From: CBFGWV01 sp965652545
Lineage (GTDB): Bacteria > Pseudomonadota > Gammaproteobacteria > Competibacterales > Competibacteraceae
Assembly: GCA_965652545.1 (NCBI GenBank)
Contig: CBFGWV010000055.1
Span: 1-20,680 of the forward strand
Length of the DNA stretch: 20,680 nt
Direction of reading: 5' to 3'
Shown here: piece after piece, positions 14,409 to 20,680 of the stretch
How positions within the stretch are numbered: position 1 is the stretch's first letter
How the letters are laid out: each line of letters opens with the position of its first letter
Notes under the pieces: generated by a model
Seen by the model: only the letters and a program-made list of their open reading frames with translations
Told to the model about the DNA's origin: nothing
Database searches by the model: none
Program-made: the position numbers and the translations under genes

Positions 14409-17408
14409 TCAGGCTCTCCCTGTTGTTTGGCCAAACAGGGCTACCACGTCGCCATCGGCGACCGGAGGCATCAGCATGTCCCGTGAGAGTTGTCGTTTGC
14501 GTTCCAGCAGCGCATCCAGCCTTACATCGAAGGATGCTTCGCCATAGTCTGGATGAACGGCAATCGGGAGATGGACGGTAACGGGTTTTTGTTGCCCGAT
14601 ACGATAGCAACGGTCGTTACACTGATCCTCGACCGCCGGGTTCCACCAACGCGATAAATGGATGATATGGTTCGCCGCGGTAATCGTCAGACCGACGCCG
14701 GCAGCCTTGGGAGAGAGGACGAGCAGATCGAAGCGCTGATCTGCGGACTGGAAGCGGTCGACAATCTCCAGCCGCTTTTCGCCGGGCACGGAGCCGTTGA
14801 TAATTGACGGCTGGCGATCAAGACCAAAATGCGTTGTCATCGCCGTCGCAAAGAGCGCCTGCACTTCGAGATCCTCGACGAAGACCAACGCCTTTTCGTC
14901 TGACGCGCGAAGCCTTTCGAGCACATCAACAGCGTGACGCATCCGTCCAGATTTTGCGATCCAGTTCCCGACCGAATGCTTGTCGAGCGGATCGCATTCG
15001 GACGCTCCGTATGGGTGCAGCGAAATTCCGCGAAAGGCGTGGATCGCCCGAAGCATTTCGCCCTTGCTGCCGCTGCCTGATTGGGCTCGGATGACGGCAT
15101 CATGATAGGCCTGTGCTTGCTCCGAGGGCATGTACACGCGCTCGCGAGCGATGTGACGGCTCGGCAGACCTTCCAATATGTCGACTTTCATGCGCCGGAG
15201 TATCACTGGCTGCGCCCGTTCGTCCTTTGGCTCGTCGAGCATGGCCTTTAGCCGCTTCAGATCCTCCTCATCACCCTCCTCGTACGTGGCAACAAACTCT
15301 TTTAGGTCTCCAAGATAGCCAGGCACGACCCGGTCCATGATGCACCACAGATCGGCGAGCCGGTTTTCGATCGGTGTACCGGTAAGACCGAGTACGAAAT
15401 CCGCATTCATCGCCTTTGCCGACTGGGTGTTGATGGCGCCGGGAGATTTGATTTTTTGCGCTTCGTCAAAAATGGCGACACTGAACGCGACTCGGGCGAA
15501 GGCTCGATGGTTGTCGGCCAGCGTCTCGTAAGTGGTCAATACCCAATCGGCTGCGCGCAGCTTGCTAACGTCGAGCGCGATTTCCGGTGACCAGTGCTCG
15601 TCCTGCTGCGCTTTCATCTTCCTTAGCGACGAACCGAAGGCATCGATGCGTTTGCCGAGAGCATCTGCGCCCAGATGTCGCTCCGACTCTTCTATCCAGT
15701 TCCGAAGCAGAGCGGTCGGGGCAACGATCAGGATCGGCTTGTTCTGTGCGCCCCGATTGAGACCCAGTTGTGAGCGGTTCTTCTTGACCCAGGCGATGAA
15801 TGCGAGGGCTTGGAACGTCTTGCCCAGGCCCATGTCGTCGGCAAGCAGCACGCCTGGCCAACCCGCCCGATAGCAGGCGACGAGCCAATCGAAACCAACG
15901 ACCTGATGTGGCATCGGGCAGGTCGAAACCAGTGGTGACGCGGGAAAGTCAGGGCTGATCGCGACTTTGCGCGGACTGTAGGCGACGGCGAACTCTTTGC
16001 CGTCAAGGTTCTGCCGGATGACGAGGCGCTCGTCGGGCGCAGGACTGTTCCCATCGCCGTCACCAGGGCTTGGGGGGAAGGGTTCAGGTTGCTCTTTCTG
16101 ACCGGGAGATGGTTCGTTACCGAGTTGATCGAGGCCCAGTTCTTTGAAGGTATTCTGGACATCGCACAGCCGAAAGTGACGTTCGCCGACGACGATTTCT
16201 TCGAGCCCCTCATCGCAAGCGCGTACGACTTCGGTCTTTAGAGTCTGAAAAACGTCCTGCGCAAGTTCGACGATTTCGGAGCCGATCCGGATCGGGAATT
16301 TCTCGGGCAACCATTGGCCGGCCTTGTTCTTGATCCATGGGATCGATGGCGGCTCCCAGACCCCGAGGCCGAGTACCCTCTCCGAATACTGCCAAGTCTC
16401 CACCAGCAGGGACAAAGTCGCCTCGCCGCTTTCGTCTCCAATAGCCTCCGCGATTGCTACGCGTGGGTTCTTCAAGAAGTCGATACGGTCGCGTTCCGGC
16501 GTGGCGCGCTTTTTGCGGATGACGTCCAGGGCCGCCTTTAAAGACGCATCAAGCACCAGATAAGTGTTGTCGCCCAGAGGATAGGCGTCACGGCTGTGCG
16601 TCTCGCCCGCGAAGATCTCGCTCGCAAAACGCCGTTGCAAATCTGCCGGCAGCAGCGCGTCCGAGACGAGGTCGCGTTGCGGTGAGGCAGCTTCGCCGTC
16701 GTCCGCTCCCTCCGGCGCAGCGGCATCGTCGTTCAAGTTGGTCGCCTTTTCGCGCCCCATGACGACCGGAAGGAAATCGGGGCCGTAGGAGGTCTCGAAC
16801 ACGTCGAGAGCGACTGCACCGGCTTGGTATATGGTCAAACTGGTCAGGAAACGGTCGTCCGATCGAACCTCCTCACCGGCAGTCCTTTGCAACGCACTCT
16901 GTACCGGTGCCCAGGCCGAAATACGGGCCTCTGGTTCCGCGCCTTCTGTTTTGTTGTAAGCGTCGATCGCTTCGGTGAGTTCATAGAGCGGTCCGGAGAG
17001 CCGCCCCTCCAGATTTCCCCAACGAGCGAGCGCTCCGTTTCGTTCGATCTTTATCTTTCGGTCGTCGGCGTCGTACCAACTGGTACGGATGCGCGCGCGG
17101 GGGTGAGTCATGATGCCGTCGAAGGCGAGGGTGATTGAAAGCGTCCCCAGTGGCGGCAGGCCTAACGCTTCGGCTACCGTCGAGGGTAGGGCGGCGATGG
17201 CAGGATGGATAATAAGGATCCCATCGTCGAGAACGGAGCCTTCACCTGTCTCCACCCAGCCAAGCAGGAAACGGGCTGCAGAACCTTCCCTGCCTGTGGC
17301 TGCGATCCAATCCGTCACCGGGATAATCTCCCAGATCAGCAGCCGACGCCGCTGGAGTCTGAGCAACACACCGTCCGACCGCGCTTCATGTGTGAAGCGC
17401 ATCTTCAT
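14409..17408 (-). CDS. zorD: Zorya type I protein ZorD, SNF2-family helicase/translocase
   Basis: A 999-residue cytosolic protein. Known ZorD proteins join ZorC in attacking incoming phage DNA. The first half (about 1-430) has no motif I can name and is followed by a Pro/Gly/Asp-rich linker (about 431-460). Then comes a SNF2 core: ADDMGLGKT with Walker Lys 530, DEAQ at 648-651 (DExx box), LTGTP at 675-679, and in the second RecA lobe GVGLTITAANHIIHLSRWWN, VEDQ and RCYRIGQ with an Arg near 936. All helicase motifs look intact. Its ATG overlaps the zorC stop (ATGA), so translation is coupled. The length is a little shorter than the roughly 1,080 residues I recall for the E. coli protein. It ends three bases from the convergent helicase gene. 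Confidence 0.93.
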   Translation of the reverse strand: MKMRFTHEARSDGVLLRLQRRRLLIWEIIPVTDWIAATGREGSAARFLLGWVETGEGSVLDDGILIIHPAIAALPSTVAEALGLPPLGTLSITLAFDGIMTHPRARIRTSWYDADDRKIKIERNGALARWGNLEGRLSGPLYELTEAIDAYNKTEGAEPEARISAWAPVQSALQRTAGEEVRSDDRFLTSLTIYQAGAVALDVFETSYGPDFLPVVMGREKATNLNDDAAAPEGADDGEAASPQRDLVSDALLPADLQRRFASEIFAGETHSRDAYPLGDNTYLVLDASLKAALDVIRKKRATPERDRIDFLKNPRVAIAEAIGDESGEATLSLLVETWQYSERVLGLGVWEPPSIPWIKNKAGQWLPEKFPIRIGSEIVELAQDVFQTLKTEVVRACDEGLEEIVVGERHFRLCDVQNTFKELGLDQLGNEPSPGQKEQPEPFPPSPGDGDGNSPAPDERLVIRQNLDGKEFAVAYSPRKVAISPDFPASPLVSTCPMPHQVVGFDWLVACYRAGWPGVLLADDMGLGKTFQALAFIAWVKKNRSQLGLNRGAQNKPILIVAPTALLRNWIEESERHLGADALGKRIDAFGSSLRKMKAQQDEHWSPEIALDVSKLRAADWVLTTYETLADNHRAFARVAFSVAIFDEAQKIKSPGAINTQSAKAMNADFVLGLTGTPIENRLADLWCIMDRVVPGYLGDLKEFVATYEEGDEEDLKRLKAMLDEPKDERAQPVILRRMKVDILEGLPSRHIARERVYMPSEQAQAYHDAVIRAQSGSGSKGEMLRAIHAFRGISLHPYGASECDPLDKHSVGNWIAKSGRMRHAVDVLERLRASDEKALVFVEDLEVQALFATAMTTHFGLDRQPSIINGSVPGEKRLEIVDRFQSADQRFDLLVLSPKAAGVGLTITAANHIIHLSRWWNPAVEDQCNDRCYRIGQQKPVTVHLPIAVHPDYGEASFDVRLDALLERKRQLSRDMLMPPVADGDVVALFGQTTGRA

Positions 17409-18790
17409 AGCATGTACTCACGTTCCGATAGACGTTCGCCGGTCATGGCTGATATTTGCCTGGCCGCTTTATGCTGCCAAGCATTTGGCCCCGTGTGCGG
17501 GCTATGCCTAATTTCAAGAACAGGCGCATAGCGTCGGCCAGTTCTTAGAAAATCGGCATTGTACGTGGTCTGATATAGCTTGGGAGCTCCTGCGTGGCCG
17601 GCATCTTCCCAAAAACGGCATTGGCCACTGAAACTCCATTCAGCGCAGACGCCACGGCCGATCTTGAGTAGCAGTACGGCATGGCCGGACTGAACACCAC
17701 CACCTGACGTGAATTTGCCGAAGCTGGTGTTTCTTCCGAAGCGGCGGCGGGCTTCTCCGGCACCCTCGTGGTCGAGAACCACCCAGGCCTCCCCGATCAC
17801 CTCGTTGTTGTACATCGTTTCCCAGAACCGGCGCCTGTACCGCCAGTTTTCGTTCGGGTTTACCGCTTCGACCACATCAAGGAACTGGCGAAGGGCTTAC
17901 TCGGTAAGCCACGAGAGCGCGACGTCCCGCGCTTCCGGCATGCCGACCCAGTTGCCGCCTCTCGTCCTCGGATCGCCGAGTTCTTCGAGTGCGATCAGAA
18001 AATTGAGAGTTCGATCCTTAATGATTTTTTCGGGGCTGCGGTTCCGATAAGGGAGCAAGAGTGCGTTCGCTACGAGGCCCTTGTGGGTCGGAAAGTTGAG
18101 GTTTCGGGTGCCGCTTTTCACCGCGATGATCTCGATGAACTCCAGCCGCTCTGAGGGCGATAGTCTGGGATCGTCAGCAGCCCGTTGCAGAACGCGGCGA
18201 GCGCAAGGTTCAACATAACCGCCGGCCAGCACCTCCTCCATCCGCAAACCGTGCTCTTCGAGGACTTTGTGTGGTGGTTTTCGTTCGGCCAGCGCAGCAT
18301 CACCGATGCGCTGTGGACCTTCGATAACATCGAAGATGCGGAATTTTCTATGCAATGCGTCGAAGGGGTCGCCCATGACCGAGACCAGATCGCGCAGTGC
18401 GGCGGCCACGGCGGAGAGGCCTGGACGATCAACATGGAAGCTGATCAGATAGGACAACGCGAGAGCTCGGGAAGCGCGCTTGTGCTTCAGTTCCCGCATC
18501 TGCTCCAGGAAGGGTTGAAGCGTCTCCGTACGTTCGGCGATGGCGACCTTCGTCGTCCAGAGACACCACGCGCCATCGCGCGCCTCTCGCCCGGTCAACC
18601 GTTCGCCACAAGTCAGGGCATTGGCGAGACGGCTCGAGATGGCATCGTAGTTTTTGGCGGTCGGTAGGTCTCCGGCCCCGTCCGGCAGTTTTTGCGCTAC
18701 CCGCAGGATGGCTGGCTCCAGAGATGGTCGCGTCTTCGTCCCATGTCGGGCCAACAGGTCTCCAATCGCCTCTTTGAGATGCGAGCTCAT
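17405..18790 (-). pseudogene. zorC: Zorya type I protein ZorC, interrupted by an in-frame stop
   Basis: The frame would encode 461 residues but has a TAA at 17899-17897 (codon 298). The first piece (17897-18790, 297 residues) is helical and ends MPEARDVALSWLTE. The same frame continues without shift as ALRQFLDVVEAVNPNENW and runs 163 codons to TGA 17407-17405. The second piece holds the EH_signature domain: FWETMYNN, SGHAVLLL, EWSFSGQC with Glu at about 384, and RHSPHTGPNAWQ with His at about 429. One domain therefore straddles the stop. Restart at GTG 17875 is possible in principle but has no ribosome-binding site. Both ends overlap neighbours by ATGA (zorB before, zorD after), so the operon is otherwise intact. 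A recent nonsense mutation, a base-call error or readthrough could each explain it. Confidence 0.88.
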
Positions 18791-19707
18791 GAGGAAGCTC
18801 CCAGCCTCAAGCGCTGAGTAGGGGCTGGCTCGCCGCCGGACGGCGTCTTTAGTTCATTAACCTTTTGCTCCATCCGGTCAAGCAACTTCAATACCTCGTT
18901 CAGGCGCTCGCGTCGATCCGCCTCCATCACGAACCGCAAGTCTATGCGGCGGTTGATCCGATACCCTTCGGAGTCGTCCCGATCGACGGCTGGGCGGGTA
19001 TAGGCATAGCCCGAAACTGACAGGATCTCCCGGCCATCGGAGTTCACCAAGGCGCGAAGGTCTGGAAAATTATCGACGATTCGCCGATAGGTGTTCACGG
19101 CGCGCTCCGTCGACAGCCTCCAGTTCATGCTGTCTGAGCCGGTTACATCGGTGTGGCCTTCGATGAAGACGGTTTCGACGACATAGCCCGTTGAAGGAGG
19201 GCAAGTGATTCCGGTCGGACAAGCCGTGTAAGTAGGCAGAACATCTAAAAGTACCCGCGAGACGGCATCCACATTACGCGCTGCTGTCGCGTTGAGCTCA
19301 GAGCTCTCGGGTGCAAAGCGGATCGCATCCTCTGTCAGTCGCAAGACGCCGGTGTCCCGATCGATGGTTACTTTCAGGCCCACGGTGTCCAGCCGCTTCT
19401 GGATCGTTTCCAGCAGTTCGGCCCGCGCCTGATCAGCTTTGTTCAGTTCGGTAATCTCGCTGGCGATCTGTCGACGCAGATCGGCGATCTGTTCGGCAAG
19501 TTCGTTCGCTTTTCGAAGTTGCTCCTCTTGCTCGGCGGTAAGAATCTTGGTTTCGTCAGTCTGCTGCTGGAAATTCAGCGCAAAGACCATCAGCATTATG
19601 ATGAAGATGAAGAGGATCCCGACCATCATGTCGGTCATGGAGACGAAATAGTTCTCGTCCTCCTCGGCATGGCTGCCTCCATTAACCTCACTCTCGGCCA
19701 CAATCAT
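18787..19707 (-). CDS. zorB: Zorya motor protein ZorB, MotB-like with OmpA-type peptidoglycan-binding domain
   Basis: Inner-membrane motor subunit of 306 residues. One transmembrane helix (about 22-46, SMTDMMVGILFIFIIMLMVF) carries Asp26, the MotB-type ion-carrying residue; the same position is the functional Asp described for E. coli ZorB. A coiled-coil stretch (about 55-105) links to a C-terminal OmpA domain with GHTD at 184-187, LSTERA at 198-203, VSGYAYTRP and NRRIDLRF at 252-259, which anchors the motor to peptidoglycan. A Cys pair in the loop before it (ACPTGITC) may form a disulfide. GGAGAAAG lies three bases before the ATG. It follows zorA by 20 bases and overlaps zorC by ATGA. Confidence 0.95.
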   Translation of the reverse strand: MIVAESEVNGGSHAEEDENYFVSMTDMMVGILFIFIIMLMVFALNFQQQTDETKILTAEQEEQLRKANELAEQIADLRRQIASEITELNKADQARAELLETIQKRLDTVGLKVTIDRDTGVLRLTEDAIRFAPESSELNATAARNVDAVSRVLLDVLPTYTACPTGITCPPSTGYVVETVFIEGHTDVTGSDSMNWRLSTERAVNTYRRIVDNFPDLRALVNSDGREILSVSGYAYTRPAVDRDDSEGYRINRRIDLRFVMEADRRERLNEVLKLLDRMEQKVNELKTPSGGEPAPTQRLRLGASS

Positions 19708-19727
19708 GAGCTTTCTCCGGCCGGTCG

Positions 19728-20680
19728 CTATTCGACAGCCCGAAGGCGTTTGACGGATTGTAGGCTATCGGCAATGGCTTCCGCGCTTTCCGACATGTCG
19801 TTGAGGAAGGGCGATAACTTGCTGATGGCCTCGGTGAGTCCGCTGTCGACTTTTTGTACGTGCTCCTGCAATTGCTGCTGCTGGTTCGAGGTCGAGTGTG
19901 ACAAGGTCGTGACGGCTTTGGCGAGCGCCATATCAACCTCCTCGAACTTCGCCAAGAAGCTGCTCCAGAACTCGTCCGTCTTCTCGTTCGTGCTGCTTAG
20001 ACCGGAGGCGAGCGTGGCGATCTCCTCCTTCGCCGTCTTGAGCGTCTCCAGGGTCGTGTTTACGCTCGCCGCAAGCCTTTCCGTGGCGTCCGAGAATTTG
20101 TTGCCGACATTGAGAAGCGGAGTGGTGGCGGCGCGCACACTTGTCGCGCTCTCGCCGAAGGCCTGGGCGGTTTTGCGGGCCTCTCCGGAGGCTGCTTCGA
20201 GTGCGACTTTCTGACTAGTCAAGGCGCCTTCGATCGCCCGCATGGATGTCGAGAGCTCACCGAAGTGCTGACCGGCAGATGCCAACACCTCCCCGACGGC
20301 ATCCCGCAATTGCACGGAAACGCCCTGCACGACTTGCTGGAGGTCGGTTAGTACGGACTTCTGTATCTCAGCAGAATGCGACACCGACGCTTCTATCTGC
20401 CTGCGGGTTTGGTTGCTCTGTTCTCCCATGGCGCGCTGCATTGTGCCTATGCTCTCGCCGAACTGCCCGACTTGCCTGTCGAGCTTCTCCATAACGGCGC
20501 CCATCGCGGCTTCGAGTTTCGCCGATGCGCCGCCTGCGGCTGCGCCGAGCGCCGCATCCATGTCGGCGTTGGCCCGTTCCATGGTCTGTCGGAGGTTATC
20601 CACGACCGTGGCAAGCGCGTCCCGGCTCTGTGTTGAGCTTGTCTCGAAGCTTTGGCCGGCACGTTCGACCATGCGGTTTA
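19728..20680 (-). CDS. zorA: Zorya motor protein ZorA, C-terminal tail (partial)
   Basis: The frame is open to the right edge of the window, so the MotA-like membrane part of ZorA lies outside. What is visible (about 317 residues) is a long, low-aromatic, Ala/Ser/Thr/Gln/Glu-rich region with repeated heptad-like spacing (for example LEAAMGAVMEKLDRQVGQF, LQQVVQGVSVQLRDAVGE, LETLKTAKEEIATLAS). This is typical of the ZorA tail, a long coiled-coil rod that extends into the cytoplasm and is thought to relay phage sensing at the membrane to ZorC and ZorD. An internal ATG at 20672 is not the real start. The identification rests mainly on the adjacent zorBCD order and this composition. Confidence 0.88.
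   Translation of the reverse strand, partial: NRMVERAGQSFETSSTQSRDALATVVDNLRQTMERANADMDAALGAAAGGASAKLEAAMGAVMEKLDRQVGQFGESIGTMQRAMGEQSNQTRRQIEASVSHSAEIQKSVLTDLQQVVQGVSVQLRDAVGEVLASAGQHFGELSTSMRAIEGALTSQKVALEAASGEARKTAQAFGESATSVRAATTPLLNVGNKFSDATERLAASVNTTLETLKTAKEEIATLASGLSSTNEKTDEFWSSFLAKFEEVDMALAKAVTTLSHSTSNQQQQLQEHVQKVDSGLTEAISKLSPFLNDMSESAEAIADSLQSVKRLRAVE

Noticed and set aside
17405..17875. Treating the downstream piece of zorC as an independent gene starting at GTG 17875
   Set aside because: There is no ribosome-binding site before that GTG, the frame is continuous with the upstream piece, and the conserved domain begins before the GTG.
1..20680. CRISPR arrays, tRNA or rRNA genes, insertion-sequence ends
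   Set aside because: Reading both strands I saw no regularly spaced repeats, no tRNA-like cloverleaf and no transposase motif. I cannot exclude short attachment-site repeats without a computed search.

Overview
This is a GC-rich window whose gene content and codon use fit a proteobacterium with a soil or marine style of life. It has a TRAP transporter, amino-acid/amine oxidoreductases and GcvA-type LysR and AraC regulators. I cannot fix the genus from sequence alone. The window divides into a metabolic left half (about 350-11,400), a scarred junction (about 11,400-12,330) and a defence-island right half (about 12,330-20,680).

Left half, first module (354-8205, + strand): a complete TRAP transporter (dctP, dctQ, dctM) is followed by a DapA-superfamily class I aldolase/deaminase, a PuuC-like aldehyde dehydrogenase, a PuuB/DAO-like FAD amine oxidase and a GcvA-like LysR regulator. 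The likely logic is import of an organic acid or amino-acid-like compound, flavin oxidation, lyase or deaminase chemistry, and oxidation of the resulting semialdehyde. The substrate is not evident. A strong palindrome at 221-240 is a candidate operator for the operon. A perfect hairpin between dctP and dctQ may let the binding protein be made in excess.

Left half, second module (8262-11392): an AraC regulator (- strand) is divergent from a two-gene operon of an ornithine cyclodeaminase/mu-crystallin family enzyme and a DadA-like D-amino-acid dehydrogenase. The pair suggests a D-to-L amino-acid interconversion route through an imine or keto acid. An intrinsic terminator overlaps the last codons of the dadA-like gene.

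Junction: this stretch holds a small four-Cys protein resembling DUF3027, a well-formed ribosome-binding site leading to a reading frame that stops after nine codons, and a frameshifted 3' remnant of what looks like a DUF817 membrane-protein gene. This looks like the scar of repeated insertion and decay at the edge of an island.

Right half: a UvrD/PcrA-type SF1A helicase (+ strand) converges with three bases to spare on a type I Zorya anti-phage system read on the - strand (zorA partial, zorB, zorC, zorD). ZorA and ZorB form a MotAB-like ion-driven membrane motor. ZorC (EH_signature domain) and ZorD (SNF2 helicase) are the cytosolic partners. The most striking observation is that zorC is interrupted by a single in-frame TAA at codon 298 of 462. 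The frame is otherwise intact on both sides, so the EH_signature domain is cut off in an otherwise well-preserved operon.
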